From Bradyrhizobium jicamae (lineage in GTDB: Bacteria > Pseudomonadota > Alphaproteobacteria > Rhizobiales > Xanthobacteraceae): DNA of 64,000 nucleotides. This document shows, in pieces, positions 24,552 through 33,147 of the stretch. The translations under genes were made by a program, and so were the position numbers. The notes beneath the pieces are model-generated. The model saw only the letters and a list, made by a program, of their open reading frames with translations, had not been told where the DNA came from and searched no databases. The stretch covers positions 26,037 through 90,036 of the forward strand of contig NZ_JAFCKQ010000029.1 in the NCBI RefSeq assembly GCF_018130215.1. The letters run 5' to 3'. Positions within the stretch are counted from its first letter, which is position 1, and each line of letters starts with the position of its first letter.

Positions 24552-26039
24552 ATGAACAAAGAACGCCTGATCCCGCTCATCGTGGCCACCGCCCTCTTCA
24601 TGGAGAACATGGACTCCACGGTGATCGCGACGTCGCTGCCGGCGATTGCCGCCGACATCGGGACCAGCCCCCTGACCCTGAAGCTGGCGATCACTTCGTA
24701 CCTGCTGTCGCTCGCCGTGTTCATCCCGGCGAGCGGCTGGACCGCCGATCGCTTTGGCCCGCGCATCGTGTTTGCCGGCGCCGTCGGCGTCTTCATTCTG
24801 GGCTCGATCGGTTGCGCGCTGTCGGGCTCGGTGACCGATTTCGTGTTCGCCCGCATCCTGCAGGGCCTCGGCGGGGCGATGATGACACCGGTCGGGCGGC
24901 TGGTGCTGTTGCGATCGGTCGACAAGAGCGCGCTGGTCAACGCGATGGCCTGGGTGACGGTGCCCGCGCTGGTGGGCCCGGTGATCGGGCCGCCGCTCGG
25001 TGGCTTCATCACCACCTATTTCTCCTGGCACTGGATCTTCCTGATCAACATCCCGATCGGGCTGCTCGGCATCTTCATGGCGCTGAAATACATCGACCCG
25101 ATCAAGAGCGTCGATCCGGAGCGCTTCGATCTTTACGGCCTCGTGCTGGCCGGCATCGGCCTTGCCGGCATCGCCTTCGGCCTTTCGGTCGCAGGCCTCA
25201 ATCTGCTGCCATGGCCGATCGTCGCCGCACTGGTCGGGATCGGCACCGTCTCGATGACGCTCTACGTCATCCATGCGCGGCGAACCGGCTCGCCGGTGCT
25301 GGATTTCTCGCTGTTGCGGCTACCGACGATGCGCGCGTCCATCATCGGCGGCTTCATGTTCCGGCTCGGCATCGGCGCGTTGCCATTCCTGCTCCCGCTG
25401 TTGATGCAGGTCGGCTTTGGCCTGTCGCCATTCCAGTCCGGTCTCGTGACCTTCGCCTCCGCGGTTGGCGCCATGGGCATGAAGACGCTGGCCGCGCGCA
25501 TCATCCGCACCTTCGGCTTCCGCAACATGATGACCGTCAACGCGGTGGTCTCCTCGGCATTCCTGGCCGCTTGCGCCCTGTTCACGGTGACGACGCCGCT
25601 GCTTTTGATCTTCATCATCCTGGTGGTCGGCGGTTTCTTCCGCTCACTGCAATTCACCGCGATCAACACCGTGGCCTATGCCGAGATCGAGGCCGAGCAG
25701 ATGAGCCGCGCCACCACGCTGGTCAGCGTCAACCAGCAGCTCGCGGTCTCCGCCGGCGTTGCGGTCGGCGCCTTCTCGGTCGAAACCACGCTGGCGCTGC
25801 AACACCAGACCGAACTGGCCGCCGGCGTATTCGCTCCGGCCTTCGTCGTGGTCTCGCTGATCTCGGCGGCCTCGGCCTGGTTCTTCCGGCAGATGCCCAG
25901 CGACGCCGGTCACGAAATCTCCGGCCGCAAGGCGATCGAGATATCCAGCCGCAAGGGCGCCGCGAGGGGCGCCGCCACCGCCGCCGTCAAGGTCGCGGTG
26001 GAGGATACCCAGGACGCGCGGGATCAGAGATTGGGGTGA
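24552..26039 (+). CDS. MFS drug-efflux transporter, DHA2 (EmrB/QacA-like)
   Basis: Encodes 495 residues with 12-14 predicted membrane helices. The first helix carries FMENMDSTVIATSLPAIAAD, the DHA2 motif D1. Motif A is WTADRFGPRIVF, and motif C-like VGPVIGPPLGGFITTYFSW (about 150) marks an antiporter. The C-terminus ends in a soluble Ala/Lys-rich tail (about 450-495). Proton-driven export of toxic compounds from the cytoplasm is the family role; the substrate is unknown. ATG 24552 follows a TTG that begins the longer frame. It converges on rlmE, 15 bp away. MFS next to rlmE/guaB is a common arrangement in Rhizobiales (from memory). Confidence 0.88.
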   Translation: MNKERLIPLIVATALFMENMDSTVIATSLPAIAADIGTSPLTLKLAITSYLLSLAVFIPASGWTADRFGPRIVFAGAVGVFILGSIGCALSGSVTDFVFARILQGLGGAMMTPVGRLVLLRSVDKSALVNAMAWVTVPALVGPVIGPPLGGFITTYFSWHWIFLINIPIGLLGIFMALKYIDPIKSVDPERFDLYGLVLAGIGLAGIAFGLSVAGLNLLPWPIVAALVGIGTVSMTLYVIHARRTGSPVLDFSLLRLPTMRASIIGGFMFRLGIGALPFLLPLLMQVGFGLSPFQSGLVTFASAVGAMGMKTLAARIIRTFGFRNMMTVNAVVSSAFLAACALFTVTTPLLLIFIILVVGGFFRSLQFTAINTVAYAEIEAEQMSRATTLVSVNQQLAVSAGVAVGAFSVETTLALQHQTELAAGVFAPAFVVVSLISAASAWFFRQMPSDAGHEISGRKAIEISSRKGAARGAATAAVKVAVEDTQDARDQRLG

Positions 26040-26054
26040 AAGATCCTCTTCCCG

Positions 26055-26741
26055 TCATTGCGCGCGAATCCCGCGAAACCCCGTCGCCAGCACGTAGCGC
26101 TCGGACGAATCCTGGCGGCTCGCGGCCGGCTTGACATGGCGGACGGTGGCGAAATCGCGCTTCAGCTGCGCCAGCAGGTCGGCATCCGCGCCGCTCTGGA
26201 ATACCTTGGCCAGAAACGCCCCTCCCGGGTTCAGCACCTCGCAGGCGAAATGGGCGGCGGTTTCGACGAGGCCGATGATGCGGAGCTGGTCGGTCTTGCG
26301 GTGGCCGGTGGTGTTGGCGGCCATGTCGGACATCACGATGTCGGCGCCGCCGCCCATCATCGCGATCAGCCTCGCAGGCGCGTCAGCATCGAGGAAATCG
26401 AACTGCGCGAAGGTGACGCCGGGGATCTCGCCCATCTCCAGCAGATCGATCGCGACCACCTTGCCCTTGCCGTCGGCGGCGCCGGTGCGCTTGGCCGCGA
26501 TCTGGCTCCAGCCGCCGGGCGCGGCACCGAGATCAACCACCGTCATGCCGGGCTTGAGCATGCGATATTTGTCGTCGATCTCGAGAAGCTTGAAAGCGGC
26601 GCGCGAGCGGTAGCCCATCGCCTTGGCCTTGGCGACATAGGGATCGTTGAGCTGACGCTCCAGCCAGAGTTTTGACGACAGCTTGCGCTTGCCGCCGCTC
26701 TTGACCGTGACGTGAAGCCGCCCGGTGGTGTCTTTTGCCAT
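26055..26741 (-). CDS. rlmE: 23S rRNA 2'-O-ribose U2552 methyltransferase
   Basis: Encodes 228 residues of the FtsJ/RrmJ family, which methylates U2552 of 23S rRNA in the 50S subunit. SAM motif I is VVDLGAAPGGWSQIAAKR. The catalytic K-D-K set is visible: Lys in RSRAAFKLLEID, Asp in VMSDMAANTTGHRKTD, Lys in AFLAKVFQSG. The N-terminus MAKDTTGRLHVTVKSGGKRK is basic, as usual. ATG 26741 is taken; the frame is open to 26927 but the extra 62 residues do not fit the family. In related genomes ppx normally sits immediately upstream; here 6.4 kb of other genes intervene. Confidence 0.95.
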   Translation of the reverse strand: MAKDTTGRLHVTVKSGGKRKLSSKLWLERQLNDPYVAKAKAMGYRSRAAFKLLEIDDKYRMLKPGMTVVDLGAAPGGWSQIAAKRTGAADGKGKVVAIDLLEMGEIPGVTFAQFDFLDADAPARLIAMMGGGADIVMSDMAANTTGHRKTDQLRIIGLVETAAHFACEVLNPGGAFLAKVFQSGADADLLAQLKRDFATVRHVKPAASRQDSSERYVLATGFRGIRAQ

Positions 26742-27373
26742 GTCGAGGAGTTTGCCCGGAGCCACAATGTTTCGTCGCCGGATTAGCCCAATCGCGTCAG
26801 CCAGTCCATGCGACCGGTCCGCTTCCGGTATCCCGGCAGGGATATTGCAGATCGCAACCGATCCCAAGACAGCCGTCGAAGAATTCGACGCACCGGCCGG
26901 TGCAAAAAATATGCACGGCTGGCACAAACTGCCCTAGGCGCGAGCGAGGTTCCAAGCTTAACATATGTTGGTTCCGGGAGGGTTGGCATCATGGCTGAAA
27001 TCCCTGTCCGCTTAGGCTTCGGAATTTGCCCAATAGCATTGCAGCAGTAGCGACGTTCATGTGAACGCGCGCCTGCCAGTCAATTTCCAGGACCTCGGCC
27101 CGGACGCTTCCAACGGGCCGGTAGATGGTCCCAGCAACCACCCCACACAGCCCCCCTTCCAGAGTTGCTGGGGCCAACTAAACCAGAGGCCGCCTGACGA
27201 GGCGGCCTCTTGCGCGTCCGATAGGCGCCTGGGTACGGGAAACACGGATATCGCGATGCTCCGCTCTCTACCCGTAAAATGATGCACCGAATTTTAATAC
27301 AATCTAAGGTATTGCACGCACTCCGATTCTCTGGTTTCATGAACCCAGCGATTATTTTGCGCTGGGGGCCATC
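26742..27373. other. 632-bp intergenic region with strong hairpin, no supported gene
   Basis: Only short open frames occur here (a 62-codon frame on the minus strand, 26989-27177, is the longest with any order), none with a convincing ribosome site and family. It holds the rlmE promoter, a G/C-poor stretch near 26880-27000, and the hairpin 27185-27210. A small RNA ending at that hairpin is possible but not shown. Confidence 0.5.
27185..27210. terminator. Perfect 10-bp hairpin (terminator-like)
   Basis: AGAGGCCGCC (27185-27194) and GGCGGCCTCT (27201-27210) form a perfect GC-rich stem with a 6-nt loop. It is followed on the plus strand by TGCGCG and on the minus strand by GGTTTAG, so there is no strong T-run. 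It may end a small transcript in this gap. Confidence 0.5.
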
Positions 27374-27850
27374 ATGTCGACGCCGTCCCAGTCGGCCCGC
27401 GCCGCGATCATTCTTTACAGCCTGGGTATTTCAGGTTTCCTGATCGTCTTCCTGATCCTCGCCCAGCCCTTGGGGATGCGCTTCGACTACGGCAAGCAGG
27501 AGAACCTGCAGCTGATCGATATCGTGCTGCCGACCTTCTTCGGCTATCTCGGTGCTGCCTCGCATTTCCTGTTCAATGCAAATCGCGGTCGCGAGATCGA
27601 CGATCAAAACGTCACGATGCTGCGGATCATGATCCATGGGCCGTTCATCATCTTCATCCTCGCGGTCGCCTCACTGTTCTACGCGCACAACGTGTCGCTG
27701 CGGCCGCTATTGGCGACGGAGCCGCGGATCGATCCGATGGAGTTCACGGATCTGAGCCGGTATCTGTCTGTTTGTCTGGCGCTGCTCGCCGCGACCGTCG
27801 GCATCATTTCGAGCTATTTGTTCGGATCGCCTCCCAAGGAAAAGGAATAG
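27374..27850 (+). CDS. Hypothetical four-helix membrane protein
   Basis: Encodes 158 residues with four predicted spans: about 8-33, 50-68, 87-108 and 130-150. Between spans 2 and 3 is a polar FNANRGREIDDQNVTMLR loop. I do not recognise a family. It is 20 bp upstream of the secreted protein gene at 27871 and the two are probably co-transcribed, which suggests a shared envelope function. The pair is part of the insertion between rlmE and ppx. Confidence 0.65.
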   Translation: MSTPSQSARAAIILYSLGISGFLIVFLILAQPLGMRFDYGKQENLQLIDIVLPTFFGYLGAASHFLFNANRGREIDDQNVTMLRIMIHGPFIIFILAVASLFYAHNVSLRPLLATEPRIDPMEFTDLSRYLSVCLALLAATVGIISSYLFGSPPKEKE

Positions 27851-27870
27851 ACGATCGGCGGAGATCATTG

Positions 27871-29091
27871 ATGAGGCTCCCCTGCGCTCTCGTCCTGCTG
27901 CTGCTGCCGTCATCGGGCCTGCTTGCGAAGGAGCAAGGCGGCCTCACGATCGAGTGGGACGGCGGCACGATCAACTTTCCAAAGGCCCGGATTTCGCTGC
28001 CGGAGCGCGACGATCAGGCCTCGCCACCAGCGAAGCGGCCGACCGTCGATTGCAGCATGATCGACATGAGGGTGGCATGCTGGAAGCTGCGGGCCGAGAA
28101 GAAATCGAAAGACGGTCCGGAGCCGTACGGGACCAATCTGCGCTTCGTCCAGCCGATCGCGATCATTCCTGTGCCGGACAGGCAACAGGCGTGGACCGAT
28201 GCGCAGAGAGAAAAGTTCAACGACTGGAGCGAGCGCGCACGCAACCCGAAATATGTCGCGCGTCTTCCCGCCTTCAAGATGGACGAGTTGACCCAGGCGG
28301 AGCTGGAGGACGCGCCGAACCAGAATCCCCTGCTCGGCCCGGACTCCGAGGCGCATCTTTACGCGGCCGCTTCGAGCGCACTCGGCGGACCTTACGCGTT
28401 GAGCCTGTGGCAGTCCCTGCTGAACCGGCGCCCGACACGGGAGTGTCTGCAAACCGGCCAATATTGCTCGGTCGTGGTGAAGGGATCGATCGACGACCGC
28501 GAGGCGATGGCCTATTGCGCGATCCAGAATTCGTCAATCGGTGCGGGTATCCCCTTCAATTGCGAAATCGTCGCCTACAAATATCGCGATCGCGATCCAT
28601 GGTATGTGCTGAGCTACGACGGTCCGCGGCAATGCGACGGCTGCGGCGCAGCCGCAGGCGCAAGCTGCACGTTGGACACGAAGCTCCCGCTCGAGAAGAT
28701 CGTGGCGTCGTTCGTCGCGGCGATGAAGGATGGTCGAACCAATCTGCAGCTCAATGAGCTCAAGAAGACGGCCAGCAAGATCACGCTGGTCGGTCGAAAC
28801 GAGGCCACGGTGTCGAAGTTCTATGCAGGATACTACGACAAATCCTACGCAAGCTATGTCGTGGAGAGCAATGACGACGACGGCCGGCGGTACGTCACCA
28901 TCGAAGGGCTGTTCAATCTCCTGATCAGCGTCGCGCCCTCCTCGCAAGGCAAGGATTATCGCGAGTTCGGCCGCGGCAAGGGCGATGCCGATCTGGAGTG
29001 GTTCCAGGGCCAGGTTCTCGACATCGTCCGCAAGGATCTGGCAGCGCAGCTCGGCACCAAGGTCGAGTGCGACGTGCAGCCGATCGAATAG
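27871..29091 (+). CDS. Hypothetical secreted protein
   Basis: Encodes 406 residues starting with a signal peptide (MRLPCALVLLLLPSSGLLA, cleavage probably before KEQGG). The mature part is hydrophilic with several Cys that could pair in the periplasm: a VDCSMIDMRVACWKLR pair near 60-75, RECLQTGQYC near 190, and QCDGCGAAAGASC near 250-262. I recognise no domain. GGAG lies 7 nt before ATG 27871; the frame is open from 27772 but that overlaps the upstream membrane gene. The gap 29092-29311 after it holds only decayed repeat-like sequence. Confidence 0.7.
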   Translation: MRLPCALVLLLLPSSGLLAKEQGGLTIEWDGGTINFPKARISLPERDDQASPPAKRPTVDCSMIDMRVACWKLRAEKKSKDGPEPYGTNLRFVQPIAIIPVPDRQQAWTDAQREKFNDWSERARNPKYVARLPAFKMDELTQAELEDAPNQNPLLGPDSEAHLYAAASSALGGPYALSLWQSLLNRRPTRECLQTGQYCSVVVKGSIDDREAMAYCAIQNSSIGAGIPFNCEIVAYKYRDRDPWYVLSYDGPRQCDGCGAAAGASCTLDTKLPLEKIVASFVAAMKDGRTNLQLNELKKTASKITLVGRNEATVSKFYAGYYDKSYASYVVESNDDDGRRYVTIEGLFNLLISVAPSSQGKDYREFGRGKGDADLEWFQGQVLDIVRKDLAAQLGTKVECDVQPIE

Positions 29092-29311
29092 GCGCTCACT
29101 CAGAATGCTCGATGTCCGCTCTTGGAGCGAGCCGGACATGGACCGGCCGAAAAAGCCTGGTCAATCGGCTGCAAATGAACCAAAGCGGACCAGGGGCGCG
29201 TCTCTGTGCTAGGCTATGGTGTTGCCGTCCGACATTCTTAAGATGAGGTTATGCGAGGCGCGATTTTATCACTCTTGCAAGCTGCGCAGCGATAGCTTGG
29301 AACAATGAGCG

Positions 29312-30625
29312 ATGAGAAATCCTTCAAAACCCTATACTGGCGCCGGGAAAGCACTCTCGCGACGCTCTGTCCTGACCGGACCTGCGGCAACCTGCGTTGC
29401 GGCGTCGGCGAAATGGAGTTGGGCTGCCGAAATCGGTGGTGGTCCGTCCTTTTCCGCTGATGGCCCGGACGCCGAACTTTACGGCGCGGGCGAGAACTAC
29501 CCGATCAAGGACCCGTGGCGGATCTACCAGCCCGGCAATCCGGCCTCGCCAAAATACCGCGTCGGCGCATTCAGTCATTACGATGAGATATTCCCGACGC
29601 GTCAGGTCGATCGCGCGGCCACGGCCTGGCCATTCAAGCGAACGCCGGCGGATGTCAGCTATGAGTACAAGGGAAACCGCGCTTCGCTTGCGGATTATCT
29701 GGCGCGCAATCCGGTGACGGGCCTGTTGATCGCCAAGGACGACCGGATTCTGGTTGAGCGCTATCAGTACGGCCGCACTGATCGAGACCGGCTGATGTCG
29801 CAGTCGATGGCAAAATCGATCACCGGCATGATGATAGGGATCGCGACCGCGGAAGGCGCGATCAAGTCGATCGACGATGCTGCGGAGACCTATGTTCCCG
29901 GCTTGAAAGGCACGGAATACGGTGCAACGCCGATTCGCGCGCTGCTGCACATGTCATCTGGCGTGAAGTTCGGTGAAGAGAACGACGAAGCGAAAGGCAG
30001 CGGAGATGACCTCGATCGCCTGTGGAGCGACATGGTGCGCAAGCACTGGGGTTCTCAAAAAGGCACCGTTGCCAGCATCGCGCAGTTCAACCAACGTATC
30101 GCGCCGCCGGGGACGCGCTTCCATTACGCCAGCATCGAGACGGACTTGCTTGGTCTGGTGCTGGGCTACGCGACCGGTCAATCAATGTGCGGCTATCTCC
30201 AGGAAAAAGTCTGGCAGCCGATCGGCACTGAAGCCGATGCCAAATGGATGATTGATGCGGAAGGCCGTGAGGTAGCGCACGGGTTCTTCAATGCGGTACT
30301 GCGCGACTACGCGCGGCTCGCCCGTCTGCTGGCTCACGATGGAGCGTGGGAGGGCAAACAGATCATACCTGCACAGTGGATGATTGATGCGACCACGGTA
30401 CTCGCCTCCGAGACGTATCTGGCAAAGGCCGACGGAGGGTTCGGGTACGGCTATCAGGTTTACCTGTTTCCCGGCAGCAGACGGCAATTCGCGCTCTTGG
30501 GGTACCTCGGGCAGCGCATCCTCGTTGATCCGCCCTCGAAGCTGGTCATGGTGCAAACCGCCGTCGATGAAAAGTCCCCTGAAATCTGGCGTCTGTGGTC
30601 GGCCGTGGTCGCGCAGTTCGGGTGA
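29312..30625 (+). CDS. Tat-exported beta-lactamase-fold serine hydrolase
   Basis: Encodes 437 residues. The N-terminus has a twin-arginine signal, SRRSVLTGPAATCVA (Arg17-Arg18), pointing to folded export to the periplasm. The serine hydrolase domain has the nucleophile tetrad SMAK (165-168) in MSQSMAKSITG, a RFHYASIETDLLG segment matching the YxN-type motif, and DYARLARLLAHDGAWEGKQI typical of class C-like esterases. The terminal KTG-type strand appears as GQRILVDPPSKLVMVQ. Substrate unknown. It shares a superfamily with 4425-5684, which lacks an export signal. It lies within the rlmE-ppx insertion and is convergent with the methyltransferase gene. Confidence 0.82.
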   Translation: MRNPSKPYTGAGKALSRRSVLTGPAATCVAASAKWSWAAEIGGGPSFSADGPDAELYGAGENYPIKDPWRIYQPGNPASPKYRVGAFSHYDEIFPTRQVDRAATAWPFKRTPADVSYEYKGNRASLADYLARNPVTGLLIAKDDRILVERYQYGRTDRDRLMSQSMAKSITGMMIGIATAEGAIKSIDDAAETYVPGLKGTEYGATPIRALLHMSSGVKFGEENDEAKGSGDDLDRLWSDMVRKHWGSQKGTVASIAQFNQRIAPPGTRFHYASIETDLLGLVLGYATGQSMCGYLQEKVWQPIGTEADAKWMIDAEGREVAHGFFNAVLRDYARLARLLAHDGAWEGKQIIPAQWMIDATTVLASETYLAKADGGFGYGYQVYLFPGSRRQFALLGYLGQRILVDPPSKLVMVQTAVDEKSPEIWRLWSAVVAQFG

Positions 30626-30747
30626 CGCCACCTTTCTTCTCCCGGCGAGGGACGTCGGAATAGAAAAGCCGAATGAGCTGCGAGGTCCGCTCCTGGCCGA
30701 GACACGGCAAAACTGTAGCGACAGACCCTGAGCGGAAATTATCCGCT

Positions 30748-31782
30748 CTACTTGATGCCGACGACCATCGAATCTGGACCCACTAGCGGTTCGACGTGGG
30801 TTTCGGCAAAGCCGGCCTCCTTGAACCAGGCCATGCAATCGCCGCCGGTGTAGTCGAACCCCTCGCGCGTCTCGATCAACATGTTCAGGCTCATCAACAG
30901 CCCAAATGCATTTTTACGGCGCTTATCGTCTATGACGCTGTCATAAACTATCAGCGCGCCGCCACTGGGTAGCGCTGCGTAGGCCTTGCGAATTAGCATC
31001 CGCTTCTTTTCCAGCCCCCAATCATGCAGGATGTGGCCCATGATCAGCACGTCGGCCGTAGGCAATGGGTCGGCAAAGAAGTCGCCAGCGTAAAACGAAA
31101 GCCGCTTAGAAAGTTCGTGCTTCGCCACGTGGGATTCGAAATGCTGTTGCACCACGGGCAAATCGAAGCCGATCCCGACAAGGTGCGGGTGCGCCTGCGC
31201 GAGCGTCACGGGGACAGCGCCTTGCGCCGTACCAATGTCGGCGAAGCTCTTATAGCCGGCCCAGGGGAATTTCACCGAGATCGCGTTCGCCGCACCAAGG
31301 CTGATGCCACTCATGGCCTTGAGAAACTCGGCAAGGACTGCCGGCTCACGGTAGATCTCGTCAAACAGGTCGCGGCCGTCCTTTGCTTCGTTCTGCGGAT
31401 CGCCGGTGCGTAGCGCTTCGGTTAGCGAGCCCCAGAACGGATAGAGCCGGGAATTCGCCATTTCGAGGATGCCGCCGACATAAGTCGGCTTGCGCCGATC
31501 GAGAAACAGCGCGCCGGCGGCGGTGTTGGCGTAGAGGCCATCCTTGCGCTCGAGCTGGCCCAATGCGACCAGCGCATCGAGGAAGTCGCGCACGCTGCGC
31601 GGATGCAGGGCCAGCCGTACCGTCACCGTCTCGGCGCTAAGCGGGCCGTCGGCCAAGAGCGTGAACAGGCGAAGCTCCACTGCGCTCAGGAGCGCTTTAG
31701 AGCCCCAGAACCCGAGGCCGAGTTGTAGGATGGCATCAGGCGTGATGGCGCAATCAGGTGTGGCGGAGTTCGGCTGATTCAT
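30748..31782 (-). CDS. SAM-dependent O-methyltransferase (hydroxyneurosporene/ASMT-like)
   Basis: Encodes 344 residues. An N-terminal winged-helix dimerisation domain (about 10-100: LLSAVELRLFTLLADGPLSA, HPRSVRDFLDALVALGQLER) precedes the class I methyltransferase domain. SAM motif is FADIGTAQGAVPVTLAQAHP, and the catalytic-base region LIMGHILHDWGLEKKRMLI has the conserved HDW. It resembles small-molecule O-methyltransferases acting on hydroxylated aromatics or polyketides. GGAGGT lies 6 nt before ATG 31782. No biosynthetic partner genes are near, so the substrate cannot be inferred. It is in the rlmE-ppx insertion. Confidence 0.85.
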   Translation of the reverse strand: MNQPNSATPDCAITPDAILQLGLGFWGSKALLSAVELRLFTLLADGPLSAETVTVRLALHPRSVRDFLDALVALGQLERKDGLYANTAAGALFLDRRKPTYVGGILEMANSRLYPFWGSLTEALRTGDPQNEAKDGRDLFDEIYREPAVLAEFLKAMSGISLGAANAISVKFPWAGYKSFADIGTAQGAVPVTLAQAHPHLVGIGFDLPVVQQHFESHVAKHELSKRLSFYAGDFFADPLPTADVLIMGHILHDWGLEKKRMLIRKAYAALPSGGALIVYDSVIDDKRRKNAFGLLMSLNMLIETREGFDYTGGDCMAWFKEAGFAETHVEPLVGPDSMVVGIK

Positions 31783-32192
31783 GACGACCTCCAAGTGCTC
31801 GGTCGGGAGCATATCTCCGGCGCCCGAACAGTTTATTGCGAGCCTCGAGCGAAATGAGTCTCCCAGAAGGAGTACCCCCAAGACGAGAGTAGAGATGACA
31901 CCCGGCAGCCTCTAGCCGCAAGAAGTGCGAAAATGGCCCATTGCGACCGATGCACACGACCGCCCAACTGTCTGCTGTAAGGTGTAGACCGCACCTTACT
32001 GAGACCGGGCCAAACCGTCGCGATTGATCCAGAGCCGAAGTTCGGTTGGCCATCAACATGTCCGACTTGGTTCGCGTAAAGCGGCCGAGCGTAAGCCGTC
32101 TGAACAGGCAAGACTTTGATCCGAGGCGGACGGCAGCACAGGTCGACTCGCCCATGCTGCCGTGTCGAGCGCGGTCAAGGTTGGCAGATAGA
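31783..32192. other. 410-bp gap without a supported gene
   Basis: Holds the methyltransferase promoter and, at 31943-32014, a copy of the dispersed repeat. The remaining sequence has only overlapping short frames on both strands, none convincing. Confidence 0.5.
31943..32014. repeat. Dispersed intergenic repeat, copy 2
   Basis: Matches copy 1 (12967-13036) over most of its length, including AGGTGTAGACCGCACCT and the ACCGGGCCAAAC end. The orientation is the same. Confidence 0.6.
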
Positions 32193-32765
32193 CTAATGAC
32201 GCGCGGTTTCGGCAACTAGCTGCTTCTCTCCCGCGAGCTTGCCCGCAGCGAGCAAGCTGCTGCAATGCCACCGGGCCTCTCTCGGTATCCAACCCAAAAA
32301 GATCTTGGTGCTCGTGCACTCTGCGTAAGTTCTATAAGTGAGCGTATCTCTGCACGTTAACGAAAACGCTCCGGTCGAATTTTCTCCGCTGGAAAGGCTG
32401 CAGCCAACCCACGGTGCGTTGCCGGTTCTCACGCTGGTCTCGCAACCACCGTTGCAACTGCTGGCGGATCGCTCAAGCTTGGCAATCTTCCCCATGACCG
32501 AATCTGGTGCAGCCGCAGGCGTCCCGACGGCCTGTGATCCTGACGAAGCGCTTGATGACGCTCGGCGGGATGCACTCGCGCTTGTTTCGTGCTTCTGGCC
32601 CTGTGGCTTGACCACATGCTTCGGCGCGTCAACCGTGATACCAGGCAGTGGGGTAACTGATCCCGGATTTATTTGCGACTTCGCCGCGCCGCTCAGACCA
32701 AAGAACAGCGCAGTTGACAAAATTGCGAGCGCTGACGACGCCGCAAAATCAGACGACAATTTCAT
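32193..32765 (-). CDS. Hypothetical secreted protein
   Basis: Encodes 190 residues. A signal peptide (MKLSSDFAASSALAILSTAL followed by FFGLSGAAKS) leads to a Ser/Ala-rich linker (about 60-90, low complexity) and a C-terminal region with CNGGCETSVRTGNAPWVGCS, CRDTLTYRTYAECTSTKIF and HCSS: six Cys that could form disulfides. No family recognised. GGAGG lies 8 nt before ATG 32765; five more codons are open upstream. It is the last gene of the insertion before ppx. The gap 32766-33147 beyond holds no supported gene, only degenerate repeat-like sequence around 32920-33010. Confidence 0.65.
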   Translation of the reverse strand: MKLSSDFAASSALAILSTALFFGLSGAAKSQINPGSVTPLPGITVDAPKHVVKPQGQKHETSASASRRASSSASSGSQAVGTPAAAPDSVMGKIAKLERSASSCNGGCETSVRTGNAPWVGCSLSSGENSTGAFSLTCRDTLTYRTYAECTSTKIFLGWIPREARWHCSSLLAAGKLAGEKQLVAETARH

Positions 32766-33147
32766 AACATCGCCTCCCAAAACCCGGGATCAATATCGTC
32801 CCGGTTGACGGAACCGTACCACGAGTTTCAATTCGAGGCGATTGCAAGAGCTGGACGTCTACCGAAGAATTCCATCGACATGCCGGCGTTTCCGGCCGTA
32901 GCGGGCCTTGGTTCGGCGTCAAGGAAGAAGTCTGCCAGTGGCCCATTGCGTCGTTGACGTTCGTGCAACGGTCGGGTCGCTCCAGGAGCAAAGCGGACAC
33001 GCAGTGATCTGCGCTTGTGCCACCGGATTTGTGGGTGCACCGCCCAAGAGCGTTTTCGAGTGAGCGGATATCAGCTCGTGTGGAGAAAACGGCTCGAACC
33101 AGACGTCTTCACGCTCCGGTTGCGAACCGATCGAAGCGGAAATGGCC
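32766..33147. other. 382-bp gap without a supported gene
   Basis: Contains the promoter of the secreted protein gene and degenerate GGCCCATTGCG and AGCGGACACGC blocks similar to fragments near 31930 and 29125. I see no coding sequence with a ribosome site. Confidence 0.4.

Noticed and set aside
26989..27177. 62-codon minus-strand frame in the rlmE upstream gap
   Set aside because: No ribosome site, family match or composition typical of a gene was visible, so it is left as non-coding.
30748..31782. O-methyltransferase as part of a natural-product cluster
   Set aside because: No synthase, oxidase or transporter gene is adjacent that would support a biosynthetic cluster.
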